The notes beneath the pieces are model-generated. The model made no database searches. It worked only from the letters and a program-made list of their open reading frames with translations, and was not told where the DNA came from. The position numbers and the translations under genes are program-made. A stretch of DNA of 64,000 bases from Corynebacterium coyleae (GTDB lineage Bacteria; Actinomycetota; Actinomycetes; Mycobacteriales; Mycobacteriaceae), in the NCBI RefSeq assembly GCF_030408635.1, contig NZ_CP047198.1, positions 186,001 to 250,000 of the forward strand, in the 5' to 3' direction. Positions 55,485-64,000 of this stretch are shown here, one piece after another (position 1 is the stretch's first letter; every line of letters starts with the position of its first letter).

Positions 55485-57557
55485 ATGACTACCTCTATTT
55501 CCTCGAATCAGGGTTCGCACGGCGAGCAGGCCTCCACCGAGACGCCGGCTGCTGGCCAGGCCCAGGCCCAGGCGTTCCGTCAGCCGGAGTCGGCTGCTGC
55601 TGGTGTCACCCCGGGTGAGATCCTGCAGTCCAACGAGCCGAACCGCGACGAAGTGCGCATGAAGGACATGTGGGAGTTCCAGAAGGACCACATGAACCTG
55701 GTGTCGCCGCTGAACCGTCGTAAGTTCACCGTCCTCGTTGTTGGTACCGGCCTGTCCGGTGGCGCAGCTGCTGCGGCACTTGGCGAGCTCGGCTACAACG
55801 TCAAGTCCTTCACCTACCACGATGCTCCGCGTCGTGCGCACTCCATTGCTGCACAGGGTGGCGTCAACTCCGCCCGCGGCAAGAAGGTGGATAACGACGG
55901 TGCTTACCGCCACGTCAAGGACACCGTGAAGGGCGGCGACTACCGCTGCCGCGAGTCCGACTGCTGGCGCCTGGCTGTCGAGTCGGTCCGCGTGATCGAC
56001 CACATGAACGCCATTGGCGCTCCGTTCGCTCGTGAGTACGGCGGCACCCTGGCCACCCGTTCGTTCGGTGGCGTGCAGGTCTCCCGTACCTACTACACCC
56101 GTGGCCAAACAGGCCAGCAGCTGCAGCTGTCCACCGCTTCGGCTCTGCAGCGCCAGATCCACCTGGGCAACGTTGAGATCTTCACTCACCACGACCTGAT
56201 GGATCTGATCATCACCGAGAAGGACGGCAAGAAGCACTGCTCCGGCATTGTGACCCGTAACCTGATCAACGGTGAGATCACGCCGTTCACCGGCCACGCA
56301 GTCATCCTGGCTACCGGCGGTTACGGCAACGTGTACCACAAGACCACGCTGGCGAAGAACTCCAACTCTTCCGCCATGATGCGTGCGTACGAGCGTGGTG
56401 CCTACCTGGCGTCCCCGTGCTTCGTCCAGTTCCACCCGACCGGTCTTCCGGTCAACGCGAAGTGGCAGGCAAAGACCACGCTGATGTCGGAGTCGCTGCG
56501 TAACGACGGCCGCATTTGGACCCCGAAGGAAAAGGGCGACGACCGCGACCCGAACACCATTCCGGAAGACGAGCGTGACTACTTCCTGGAGCGTCGCTAC
56601 CCGGCCTTCGGCAACCTGGTGCCGCGTGACGTTGCGTCCCGTGCGATCTCCCAGCAGCTCAATGCCGGCTACGGTGTTGGCCCGCTGCACAACTCCGCAT
56701 ACCTGGACTTCTCCGACGCGATTGAGCGCCTCGGCGAGGACACCATCCGTGAGCGTTACTCGAACCTGTTCGAGATGTACGAGGACTCCACTGGCGACGA
56801 CCCGTACAAGGCTCCGATGCGTATTGCACCGACCGTCCACTTCACCATGGGCGGCCTGTGGACCGACTTCAACGAGATGACCTCCATCGACGGCCTGTTC
56901 GCCGCCGGTGAGTGCTCCTGGACCTACCACGGTGCAAACCGTCTGGGTGCTAACTCGCTGCTGTCCGCATCCGTCGACGGCTGGTTCACCCTGCCGTTCA
57001 CCGTCCCGAACTACCTGGCAAACCACCTCGGTGAGGAGAAGCTCTCCGAGGACTCCCAGGAAGCCAAGGACGTTGTTGCTGAGGTGGAGGAGCGCATCGC
57101 GCGCATCATGTCCATCCGTGGCCCGGAGCCGCACGGCCCGGAGCACTTCCACGAGCAGCTCGGCGACATCCTCTACGAGCACTGCGGCGTTGCCCGTACC
57201 GTGGAGGGCCTGGAAGAGGGCATCCGTAAGATCCGTGCACTGCGCGAGGACTTCTGGACCAACATTCACATCCCGGGTACCGCGGATGACATGAACCAGA
57301 CCCTCGAGGCAGCGCTGCGCCTGGTTGACTACATCAACCTCGGCGAGCTCATGTGCATCGACGCTCTTGACCGCGACGAGTCCTGCGGTGCTCACTACCG
57401 TATGGATCACCTCACCGATGACGGCGAGGCAGAGCGTGACGACGACAACTGGTGCTTCGTCTCCGCGTGGGAGCCGGCCGGCGAAGGCCAGTTCATCCGC
57501 CACGCTGAACCCCTGTACTTCGATTCGATCCCGCTGATGGCAAGGAACTACAAGTAA
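55485..57557 (+). CDS. sdhA: Succinate dehydrogenase flavoprotein subunit
   Basis: 690 residues: FAD site VLVVGTGLSGGAAAAALGELG, covalent FAD His in RRAHSIAAQGGVNSARG, substrate residues in HFTMGGLWTDF and GECSWTYHGANRLGANSLL. A poorly conserved 60-residue N-terminal extension precedes the flavin domain, as in C. glutamicum. AATAGGAGAAACAAT is its ribosome site. Confidence 0.95.
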   Translation: MTTSISSNQGSHGEQASTETPAAGQAQAQAFRQPESAAAGVTPGEILQSNEPNRDEVRMKDMWEFQKDHMNLVSPLNRRKFTVLVVGTGLSGGAAAAALGELGYNVKSFTYHDAPRRAHSIAAQGGVNSARGKKVDNDGAYRHVKDTVKGGDYRCRESDCWRLAVESVRVIDHMNAIGAPFAREYGGTLATRSFGGVQVSRTYYTRGQTGQQLQLSTASALQRQIHLGNVEIFTHHDLMDLIITEKDGKKHCSGIVTRNLINGEITPFTGHAVILATGGYGNVYHKTTLAKNSNSSAMMRAYERGAYLASPCFVQFHPTGLPVNAKWQAKTTLMSESLRNDGRIWTPKEKGDDRDPNTIPEDERDYFLERRYPAFGNLVPRDVASRAISQQLNAGYGVGPLHNSAYLDFSDAIERLGEDTIRERYSNLFEMYEDSTGDDPYKAPMRIAPTVHFTMGGLWTDFNEMTSIDGLFAAGECSWTYHGANRLGANSLLSASVDGWFTLPFTVPNYLANHLGEEKLSEDSQEAKDVVAEVEERIARIMSIRGPEPHGPEHFHEQLGDILYEHCGVARTVEGLEEGIRKIRALREDFWTNIHIPGTADDMNQTLEAALRLVDYINLGELMCIDALDRDESCGAHYRMDHLTDDGEAERDDDNWCFVSAWEPAGEGQFIRHAEPLYFDSIPLMARNYK

Positions 57558-58306
57558 TGAAACTGACACTTGAAATCTGGCGCCAGGCTGGTCCTGACAC
57601 TGAGGGCAGCTTCGAGACCGTCCAGGTCGACGACGCTGTGGAGCAGATGTCCATCCTGGAGCTGCTCGACCACGTCAACAACAACTACGTCGAAGAGGGC
57701 AAAGAACCGTTCGTGTTCGCCTCTGACTGCCGCGAAGGCATTTGCGGCACCTGTGGCGTACTGGTCAACGGTCGCCCCCACGGTGCTGGCCAGAACACGA
57801 CGGCCTGCCTGCAGCGCCTGTTTAACTACAACGACGGCGATACGCTCAAGATTGAGCCGTTCCGCTCCGGTGCATTCCCGGTGATCAAGGACCTGACTGT
57901 GGACCGTTCCGCTCTGGACCGCGTCATGCAGCAGGGTGGCTACGTCTCGGTCAACGCCGGTACCGCTCCGGATGCTGACACGCTGGCTGTGAACCACAAG
58001 GATGCAGAGACCGCGCTTGACTACGCAGCCTGCATCGGCTGTGGCGCTTGTGTGGCTGCCTGCCCGAACGGTGCTGCGCACCTGTTCACTGGCGCGAAGC
58101 TCAAGCACCTGAAGCTGCTGCCGCTGGGCAAGATGGAGCGCGGCCGCCGTGCCCGCAACATGGTTGATGAGCTGGAGACGAACTTCGGCCACTGCTCGCT
58201 GTACGGCGAGTGTGCTGATGTTTGCCCGGCCGGTATCCCGCTTGATGCAGTCGGTGCGATCAACGCTGAGCGTGCCCGTGCTGCCTTCAAGGGTGGCGAC
58301 GACTAG
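57557..58306 (+). CDS. sdhB: Succinate dehydrogenase iron-sulfur subunit
   Basis: 249 residues: 2Fe-2S ligands CREGICGTCGVLVNG ... C, then ferredoxin part CIGCGACVAACPNGAA and CADVCPAGIP, giving the additional clusters of the electron wire from FAD to heme. Starts one base inside the sdhA stop. Confidence 0.95.
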   Translation: MKLTLEIWRQAGPDTEGSFETVQVDDAVEQMSILELLDHVNNNYVEEGKEPFVFASDCREGICGTCGVLVNGRPHGAGQNTTACLQRLFNYNDGDTLKIEPFRSGAFPVIKDLTVDRSALDRVMQQGGYVSVNAGTAPDADTLAVNHKDAETALDYAACIGCGACVAACPNGAAHLFTGAKLKHLKLLPLGKMERGRRARNMVDELETNFGHCSLYGECADVCPAGIPLDAVGAINAERARAAFKGGDD

Positions 58307-58372
58307 ATCTGCCGTATACTCCGAGGTATTGGAGTCCTGGTAGAACCAGCAGTAGTAGAAGGAAACATCATC

Positions 58373-58741
58373 ATGGGTTCTCATGCAGTTGCAGATATCC
58401 ACAGCGAGTCTTTCCCTGAGTACCAGAACAGGATTGAGGACACGTACATCGAGGGCTACGACCCGGTATCCCTGGGTGCGCCGCACTCGTCCCTGAACCG
58501 CAACATCACCTGGGTTGCGATGGGTCTGCTCCTGTCCGCACTGTTCGGTGTTGGCCTGGCAGTGTGGGGCTGGGGTGCGATGGTCTACGGCTTTGGCTCG
58601 CAGACTCACGGCCTGGCAGAGCGTCTGCTCATCCTGGGCGTCGCTGAAGCAGTGATCACCACGGTGCTCGCCTTCATCTTCATCGGCCTTGGCCGGAAGG
58701 ATTACAAGGAGTACCGCAAGCGCACTGGCCGCGTGAACTAA
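58373..58741 (+). CDS. Conserved membrane protein behind sdhCAB
   Basis: 122 residues with two membrane helices (about 45-70 and 86-108) and basic tail KDYKEYRKRTGRVN. A protein of this kind follows sdhB in corynebacteria. GAAGGAAACATCATC is the ribosome site; a weak hairpin (ACTCC/GGAGT) between sdhB and this gene may lower its expression. Function unknown, perhaps tied to the complex. Confidence 0.8.
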   Translation: MGSHAVADIHSESFPEYQNRIEDTYIEGYDPVSLGAPHSSLNRNITWVAMGLLLSALFGVGLAVWGWGAMVYGFGSQTHGLAERLLILGVAEAVITTVLAFIFIGLGRKDYKEYRKRTGRVN

Positions 58742-58756
58742 CGCGCTGGACGCTTT

Positions 58757-58789
58757 TGCCCTCTTCGTTTCGGCGGAGGGGGCATTTTT
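58757..58789 (+). terminator. Terminator after the sdh unit
   Basis: TGCCCTC ... GAGGGGGCA followed by TTTTT. Confidence 0.75.
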
Positions 58790-58825
58790 CGTGCTCATGT
58801 CGGCCGGGCTGCTTTAATCGGGGGC

Positions 58826-60103
58826 ATGACTGATCAGTTGATGCCAAGCCCAACCAATGAGGCGGAGCGGCGCCGCGTCCTGCGAAACCACAAGATCGCG
58901 GTGACAAGTTTGCTTGGGGTTGCTGCGGTGATCTTCCTTGCGTGCTCGTGGGCGCAATCCCAAGGCGCAACGGCGGCGTGGATTGGTTACGTGCGTGCTG
59001 CGGCGGAGGCCGGCATGGTGGGTGGTTTGGCCGACTGGTTTGCGGTGACCGCGTTGTTTAAGCACCCGATGGGGATTCCGATTCCGCACACGGCGATCAT
59101 TCCGAACAAGAAGGATCAGGTTGCGGGTGCGCTCAGCGACTTTGTCAGCGAGAACTTCCTGAATGCGCGCACGATTACGCAGAAGGTGATGGATGCGGGC
59201 ATCCCGGAGCGGGTAGGCACGTGGATGGCGCAGCCAGCGAACGCGGAGCGTGTCAGCGAAGAGGTGGGCACGTTCGTGGTGCGCATGGTTGAGGGCATCG
59301 ACCCGAAGGAGGCGGAGCGGTTCATCGATTCGCAGGTGATCGACCGCTTTGCGGAGCCGATTTGGGGCCCGCCGCTGGGCCGTGCGCTGGAGGGTTTGAT
59401 TGCGGATGGCAAGGTGGAGCCGGTGGTGGATGACATGGTGGCGTGGGGTCGTCGCAAAGTAAATGGCATGGAGGACACGGTCGTTTCACTTATCGACGAA
59501 CGTATGCCCCGCTGGGCACCCCAATTCGCCAAAGACCTCGTGGGGCAGCGCGTGTACGACGAGTTGGTGTCGTTCATGGCGGACGTGGACGCGGACCCGC
59601 AGCACGAGGCGCGCAGGGCGCTGCGCCGACAGATCAACGACTTCGCGCAGGACCTGCAGTTTGATGGGGAGATGATCTCGCGCGTGGAGGCGTTGAAGGG
59701 CGACATTATGGCGTCGAACGCGGTGCGTTCGGCGTCTGCCGGGATGTGGGCGCAGTTGTCCACAGCGTTGGTGGAGGCGGCCTCGGATCCGTCGAGCACG
59801 CTGCGCAGGAAGGTCGCGGATGCGTCGATGGAATGGGGCACCAAGCTTCGCGACGACCCCACAGTCCGCGCCGACGCCGAAGCACGCCTGGAAAAGATCA
59901 CCCACTACGCGGCCGAGAACGGCGCGGAACAGATCGTGGGCATCATCGCGGAGACGATCGAGCGCTGGGACGGGGAGGAAGCAGCGGAGAAGATCGAGCT
60001 GATGGTGGGCCGTGACCTGCAGTTCATTCGTCTGAACGGCACTGTGGTCGGTGCACTGGCCGGTTTGGTTATTTACACTGTGACACAGCTCTTGTTCTTT
60101 TAG
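58826..60103 (+). CDS. DUF445 family membrane protein
   Basis: 425 residues: N-terminal helices around AVIFLACSWAQS and GMVGGLADWFAVTALFKHPMGIPIPHTAIIPNKKD, the DUF445 (YheB-like) signature, a long helical cytosolic or periplasmic middle, and a final helix VVGALAGLVIYTVTQLLFF. Function unknown. It contains a perfect DnaA box (59756-59764) and three dispersed motif copies. Confidence 0.85.
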   Translation: MTDQLMPSPTNEAERRRVLRNHKIAVTSLLGVAAVIFLACSWAQSQGATAAWIGYVRAAAEAGMVGGLADWFAVTALFKHPMGIPIPHTAIIPNKKDQVAGALSDFVSENFLNARTITQKVMDAGIPERVGTWMAQPANAERVSEEVGTFVVRMVEGIDPKEAERFIDSQVIDRFAEPIWGPPLGRALEGLIADGKVEPVVDDMVAWGRRKVNGMEDTVVSLIDERMPRWAPQFAKDLVGQRVYDELVSFMADVDADPQHEARRALRRQINDFAQDLQFDGEMISRVEALKGDIMASNAVRSASAGMWAQLSTALVEAASDPSSTLRRKVADASMEWGTKLRDDPTVRADAEARLEKITHYAAENGAEQIVGIIAETIERWDGEEAAEKIELMVGRDLQFIRLNGTVVGALAGLVIYTVTQLLFF

Positions 60104-60118
60104 ATGAAAGGTAAAACT

Positions 60119-60622
60119 ATGGCTGACAACAATGGCGAGATCCGCAACAACCTGCGCGACGCTGGCGAGGCCCTGCTGCTGGCAGGTTCTTCCCTCGGTG
60201 CGGCGCTGGGCAAGGTAGCCGGCGAGCTCTCTGAGCGTTTCCAATCCACGTCCGATGAGGCTCGCACAAACTTGAACGCGGCGACGTCGGAGGGCGACGT
60301 GCGCAACGTGGCCAACAACTTCGTCGACGAGGCGGAGAAGCTCTTCAACTCCCTGCGTGAGCGCGACCTGCAGATCTCCGACGACCTCAAGGAGACTGTG
60401 ACTACGAAGGTAAATGAGGTGCGCGCTGCGCTCAACGAACGTCTGGATAAGGCTCTTGATGGGGTCGACGACAAGGGTGTTATGAGCGATGTCCGCTCGC
60501 GTTTCGACGGCCTGGTGGAGCGCCTCCAAGACCAGTTCACCAACACCACCGGCGACGGCGATATTATCGACGGCGAGATTCTGGAGACGGACGAAACCGA
60601 CTCCAACAACACCGCTAACTAG
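60119..60622 (+). CDS. Coiled-coil-like acidic protein (CGLAU_01105 family)
   Basis: 167 residues, very charged and helical (ELSERFQSTSDEARTNLNAATSEG, VNEVRAALNERLDKALDG), ending in an acidic tail DGEILETDETDSNN. It corresponds to a small corynebacterial family without known function. ATG 60119 with GAAAGGTAAAACT before it. Forms a run with the DUF2516 gene (11-base gap). Confidence 0.75.
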   Translation: MADNNGEIRNNLRDAGEALLLAGSSLGAALGKVAGELSERFQSTSDEARTNLNAATSEGDVRNVANNFVDEAEKLFNSLRERDLQISDDLKETVTTKVNEVRAALNERLDKALDGVDDKGVMSDVRSRFDGLVERLQDQFTNTTGDGDIIDGEILETDETDSNNTAN

Positions 60623-60633
60623 AAGGTTGGGAT

Positions 60634-60948
60634 ATGGATACCGCGGCTCTTGAGCAGATCCAGTTCATCACGACGCTCCCGTCACGCGCGAGCTTCCTCA
60701 TGCTCTTCGCGGTCGGCATCGCAGGCCTTGTGGCTGCCGGGCTCGTGGCGACGACCCGCCCCGACGCGTTCGAAGCAGCAGGCCGCCAGTCGAAGGGCGC
60801 CTGGATTGGCATCCTGGCGCTGTCTGCGGTGGCGTGCATGCTCGGCCTGCCGTTCATCGCATGGTTTGGTGCGGTGGCGATCGGTATCTACTACTTCGAC
60901 ATCCGCCCCCAGATCAAGAACATTCTGGAGGGCAACGGCGGCTGGTAA
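60634..60948 (+). CDS. DUF2516 family membrane protein
   Basis: 104 residues with three helices: FLMLFAVGIAGLVAAGLVATTRPDAFEAAGRQSKGAWIGIL and MLGLPFIAWFGAVAIGIYYFDIRPQIK. The RP-DAF and DIRP-x-I elements are typical for the family. Function unknown. Followed by a 23-bp tandem repeat. Confidence 0.82.
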   Translation: MDTAALEQIQFITTLPSRASFLMLFAVGIAGLVAAGLVATTRPDAFEAAGRQSKGAWIGILALSAVACMLGLPFIAWFGAVAIGIYYFDIRPQIKNILEGNGGW

Positions 60949-60993
60949 CACCGCCCGCGCCGCCGCAGCGCCACCGCCCGCGCCGCCGCAGCG
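60949..60993. repeat. G+C-rich 23-bp tandem repeat
   Basis: CACCGCCCGCGCCGCCGCAG... occurs twice (60949-60970 and 60972-60993) in the spacer between convergent genes. Confidence 0.85.
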
Positions 60994-61000
60994 GCACCGC

Positions 61001-61759
61001 TTAACCCTGCTGGGTCGTGAACCCGGCGGGGTTTTCTTGCATCATCTGCAGTTCGTTGAAGTTCACGTCGGTGCCCACCATGGAGACTTGGAGGCCGCCG
61101 TCGATGACGCGGAAGTCGTCGATACGCATGGTGCTGTTGGCTTCCTGGGCCATGCCGTTGGACAGGGCGCCGCTGATGGCGTCGGCGACACCGTCGGGCA
61201 GGTCGAAGCCGAACAGCGAGGTGTTCTCGGCCTCGAGCGCGAGTTGGCCGTCACGCATGGAGGGGCGCAGATCGATGCCTGCGACACCGCCGCTGAACTC
61301 GACGGTGAAGGTTCCGGCCTCGGGGTTCACGGTGACGTCGCTGACGGTGATGAAGTTGGCCAGGAATCCGGCGTCCTCGCCCATCTGCTGCTCCAACTGC
61401 TGGTTGAGCATGGCGCGGACGTACTCGGTGGGCAGATCGGAGGTCAGGTGGAGGGTTTCGGCGACCGGGTCGCCACCTGTGATGTGGACGTTGTCCATCT
61501 CCACGACGGCGGCGGGCGCGCCGGTGAAGGTGTTGCCGTCCACAACCAGGGTGGAGTCCTGGTCGATTTTCATGTGGGGGAACTTTCCACCCAGCAAGCC
61601 GAGTGTGACTGGCTTCGAGCCGAAGGACACCGAGGTGCCTTCCGGGGCTTCGGACGTGACCTGGTGGGACACGAACGCGCGGATGCCTCCTTCCGCAACG
61701 GCGAACAGGAGGAGTACTCCGACGATGATGGAGAGGGTGACTTTCCAGGCTTTGGTCAT
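61001..61759 (-). CDS. DUF2993 (LmeA-like) phospholipid-binding protein
   Basis: 252 residues: N-terminal membrane helix VTLSIIVGVLLLFAVAEGGIRAFV, then beta-rich LGGKFPHMKIDQDSTLVVDG and repeats typical of DUF2993. Mycobacterial LmeA of this family helps lipomannan maturation. Likely attached to the outer face of the cytoplasmic membrane. No enzyme residues visible. Confidence 0.82.
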   Translation of the reverse strand: MTKAWKVTLSIIVGVLLLFAVAEGGIRAFVSHQVTSEAPEGTSVSFGSKPVTLGLLGGKFPHMKIDQDSTLVVDGNTFTGAPAAVVEMDNVHITGGDPVAETLHLTSDLPTEYVRAMLNQQLEQQMGEDAGFLANFITVSDVTVNPEAGTFTVEFSGGVAGIDLRPSMRDGQLALEAENTSLFGFDLPDGVADAISGALSNGMAQEANSTMRIDDFRVIDGGLQVSMVGTDVNFNELQMMQENPAGFTTQQG

Positions 61760-61769
61760 GCGGGCCAGT

Positions 61770-62522
61770 TTAGGAACTTGGGGCGATGGCGTTCCACTCG
61801 ACGGTCACGGAATTGTCGGAAAAGCGGCGCCGCTGGGGCGTGATCGGCCATTTTGCGGCCAGGTCGTCGAGGGCGTGGCGCCAGCGCACGCGCGGGCCGT
61901 GGGGTTCCCATCCGGCGGCGTGTTCCCAGGCGGTGTCGGCGTCGGTAAGAAATGCGTGGATGGCCTCGCCGGGCACATTGCGGTGGATCAGCGCTTTGGG
62001 GAGGCGCTCCGCCACCTCTGAGGGGGTTGCGGTGTGGAAGGGATCCCAGGAGAGGGATAAGGAGACGGGGCCGGTGTCGTCGAGAAGCAACCATGCGCAA
62101 CGGCGTCCGATTTCATCGCAGGTGCCTTCGACGAACAGGCCGCCCGGCGCAAGGCGTGAGCAGACGGTGTCCCACACGTCGGGGACTTGGTCGACGTCGT
62201 ATTGGCGCAGCACGTTGAAGGCGCGCACGAGGTGGGGGCGGTAGCCAGCAAGTTCGAAGCCACCGAGCTCGAAACGCACGCCGTCGCGGGGCGGCAGGAC
62301 GCGTTCGGGGTCGATCTCGAGTCCCACGACTTCGATGTCGGGGCGGATCTGGCGCAGCCACCCGGCCCACTCGACGGTGGTGGCGTGGGAGGCACCGTAG
62401 CCTACGTCCACGGCCAGCGGATTGGGCACGGCGCGCAACAGGGACTGGACCCGCGGGTGAAAGCGGGTCCAGCGATCAGATCTGCGCAGACGATTAAACC
62501 CGGTCGTGCCGCGGGTGATCAC
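61770..62522 (-). CDS. Class I SAM-dependent methyltransferase-like protein
   Basis: 250 residues; PLAVDVGYGASHATTVEWAGWL (glycine motif I variant), VVGLEIDPERV (acidic motif II) and PGGLFVEGTCDEIG. The start at GTG 62522 is provisional. Substrate unknown. One dispersed motif copy encodes LLLDDTGPV. Confidence 0.75.
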   Translation of the reverse strand: MITRGTTGFNRLRRSDRWTRFHPRVQSLLRAVPNPLAVDVGYGASHATTVEWAGWLRQIRPDIEVVGLEIDPERVLPPRDGVRFELGGFELAGYRPHLVRAFNVLRQYDVDQVPDVWDTVCSRLAPGGLFVEGTCDEIGRRCAWLLLDDTGPVSLSLSWDPFHTATPSEVAERLPKALIHRNVPGEAIHAFLTDADTAWEHAAGWEPHGPRVRWRHALDDLAAKWPITPQRRRFSDNSVTVEWNAIAPSS

Positions 62523-62581
62523 CCCGTAGGGTTTGCCCGCCGCACCCGGGTTATCAGCGCGGAGATTGTGATAGTGGGGGA

Positions 62582-63073
62582 TTAGAGGTTCTCGCTAATC
62601 CACTGCTCGGTGAGCTTCGCTTCGTTTTCCACGATCTCCTCGAGTGCCTCGGCGACCTTCGGCTCGAGGGCAGCGCCCATAAACGGGATGTTGACCTTGG
62701 CTTCGAGCTCGTAGTCAAGCTTGGTGTTGTCGCCGTCGCGGGTTGCGGTGTATTCGGCGCCGAGGTCCACCGGGGTGCCCTTGACGTCGCCGGTCATGGT
62801 GTGCTTGGCGGTGTCGCCGTCGAGCGCGCCTACGGTGACGACGCGCTTGAGCTTCAGGTCCTGGGACACCATCGCCTGTGCTGCCGGCGGGAGGATAGAG
62901 GTCGGCAGAATCTCAAAGAGGGTTGCGGTGTTGTCCGCGAACTCGTTGAGCTCGCCCGGTTCCGGGGAGAGTTTCTCTGCGATGAACTCCCAGTATTCGC
63001 GCGTGGCGTAGGCTTGCGCGACCTTTTCGATCGGCTGGTTGATGGTCACAGTGATCTCACTACGTGCAGTCAT
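62582..63073 (-). CDS. DUF2505 family protein
   Basis: 163 residues opening ARSEITVTINQPIEKVAQAYATREYWE with a START-like topology (helix-grip) and final helix AEALEEIVENEAKLTEQWISENL. Such actinobacterial proteins are uncharacterised. It is divergent from murB with 24 bases between the starts. Confidence 0.8.
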   Translation of the reverse strand: MTARSEITVTINQPIEKVAQAYATREYWEFIAEKLSPEPGELNEFADNTATLFEILPTSILPPAAQAMVSQDLKLKRVVTVGALDGDTAKHTMTGDVKGTPVDLGAEYTATRDGDNTKLDYELEAKVNIPFMGAALEPKVAEALEEIVENEAKLTEQWISENL

Positions 63074-63097
63074 GGATCACAGACTACCGTTGTTGGC

Positions 63098-64000
63098 GTG
63101 TCAACCCCATCATTTGCCTCTCTGACCACGTTGCGCGTCGGCGGTTCGCCGGCCGAGATCATCGAGTGCACCAGCGCTGAAGCACTCGCCGAGACCGTTG
63201 CGCGCCTTGATCGCGCCGGTTCGCCGCTGCTTGTTGTCGGCGGCGGTTCCAACCTGCTTGTTGCGGAAGGTGCGCTCGATCTTTCTGCTGTGTTGGTGCG
63301 CAACGAGGGCATCTCGCTTGTCGACGACACCACGCTGCGCATCCAAGCCGGCACCGTCTGGGACGACGTGGTTGCCTTTGCTGTAGACCATGGTCTGGGC
63401 GGTATCGAAGCCTTGTCGGGCATCCCGGGTTCCGCTGGTGCCACCCCGGTGCAAAACGTCGGCGCGTACGGCTCCGAGATTTCGGACGTGCTCACCCGCG
63501 TGCGTCTCTACAACCGCGAGACGGGTGCGGACGAGTGGGTGTCCGCCGAGTCACTGGAGTTGGCGTATCGCTACTCCAACCTGAAGTTCACCTCGCGTGC
63601 CGTGGTGCTGGAGATCGAGCTGGCGCTGGAGAAGACCGACCAGTCGATCCCGCTGCGCCACCTGGGCGGGGAGCGTGTGTCGCTGGCGGAGGCCCGTGCA
63701 TCCGTGCTTGAGACGCGCCGGGCGAAGGGCATGGTGCTCGACGCCGGCGACCACGACACGTGGTCCGCGGGCTCGTTTTTCACCAACCCGGTCGTGCCCA
63801 CCTCACTGGCGGATGAGATCGAGGCCAAGGTCGGCGAAGACCACATGCCACGCTTTGCCGCTGGTGAGGGCCAAGAGAAGTTGTCTGCGGCGTGGCTGAT
63901 CGAGCGCGCCGGCTGCCCCCGCGGATTCCCCGGCGAGGACGCGCCAGCGCGCCTGTCCACCAAGCACACCCTCGCCCTGACGAACAGGGGTAACGCCACG
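63098..64000 (+). CDS. murB: UDP-N-acetylmuramate dehydrogenase, partial at right edge
   Basis: 301 codons from GTG 63098 are open to the window end. FAD-binding LLVVGGGSNLLVAEG, LSGIPGSAGATPVQNVGAYGSE, the substrate tyrosine region AYRYSNLKF and SAGSFFTNPVV with the catalytic Ser identify MurB. It reduces enolpyruvyl-UDP-GlcNAc to UDP-MurNAc in peptidoglycan synthesis. One dispersed motif copy (63316) encodes SLVDDTTL. Confidence 0.95.
   Translation, partial: MSTPSFASLTTLRVGGSPAEIIECTSAEALAETVARLDRAGSPLLVVGGGSNLLVAEGALDLSAVLVRNEGISLVDDTTLRIQAGTVWDDVVAFAVDHGLGGIEALSGIPGSAGATPVQNVGAYGSEISDVLTRVRLYNRETGADEWVSAESLELAYRYSNLKFTSRAVVLEIELALEKTDQSIPLRHLGGERVSLAEARASVLETRRAKGMVLDAGDHDTWSAGSFFTNPVVPTSLADEIEAKVGEDHMPRFAAGEGQEKLSAAWLIERAGCPRGFPGEDAPARLSTKHTLALTNRGNAT

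Overview
The window reads as a chromosomal stretch of a Corynebacterium species, or a very close relative within the mycolic-acid-bearing Actinobacteria. The reasons are high G+C, two corynomycolyltransferase-type esterases, a fused RmlC-RmlD protein, a mycothiol-type formaldehyde dehydrogenase, a WhiB regulator, GlxR plus a membrane class III adenylate cyclase, a divergent tad-pilus cluster beside topA, and an sdhCAB operon downstream of lpd. The order of many genes (class A PBP / whiB, glxR-nth-thioredoxin-NUDIX-MarP, HAD-ssd-tad, csp-topA-cyaB-holB) is the order known from C. glutamicum and partly from Mycobacterium. No rRNA, CRISPR array or prophage was seen.

Layout. 1-3.5 kb: a minus-strand operon of an APC permease, a glutamine-synthetase-like enzyme and an amidohydrolase cut by the left edge. 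3.6-7.7 kb: accessory patch with a secreted C-tail-anchored protein, a small PLDc_N membrane protein, a DUF3800 gene, a complete IS1249-type insertion sequence with 24-bp inverted repeats and 8-bp target duplication, tRNA-Pro and a repeat-rich gene-free stretch. 7.7-19.2 kb: housekeeping genes (phosphoesterase, YqeY, PBP with PASTA, WhiB, RidA, metallo-hydrolase, GlxR, Nth, thioredoxin-like, NUDIX, MarP protease, holin-like, HAD). 19.2-23.6 kb: Ssd/CpaE and tad pilus genes, preceded by two perfect DnaA boxes. 23.6-34.3 kb: helicase, CspA, DedA, TopA, HNH protein, adenylate cyclase CyaB, HolB, tRNA-Thr. 34.4-35.1 kb: a frameshifted DUF3800 gene. 35.2-52.2 kb: envelope region (acyl-CoA ligase, SGNH esterase, FadH, glycosyltransferases, RmlA, a frameshifted AlbA-type ATPase gene bracketed by two long hairpin repeats, secreted paralogue, RmlCD, RmlB, flippase, M1 peptidase, two mycolyltransferases with an uncatalogued 36-residue gene between them). 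52.3-64 kb: Lpd, SdhCAB and small conserved actinobacterial proteins, ending inside murB.

How the parts relate. CyaB would make cAMP, GlxR would sense it, and a 15/16-match GlxR site lies in front of sdhC, so sensor, regulator and one target of the cAMP circuit sit in one window. RmlA, RmlB and RmlCD together give the dTDP-rhamnose route for the arabinogalactan linker, next to mycolyltransferases that decorate that wall.

The most unusual signals are: (1) a dispersed motif TCGTCGNNAAGC, with at least 28 exact copies in both orientations, usually followed within a few bases by TGC, and mostly inside genes; (2) the paired hairpin repeats around the AlbA-type gene, each just upstream of a start codon; (3) the 36-codon gene between the two mycolyltransferases, with its own ribosome site and terminator; (4) DnaA boxes four helical turns apart in front of ssd.
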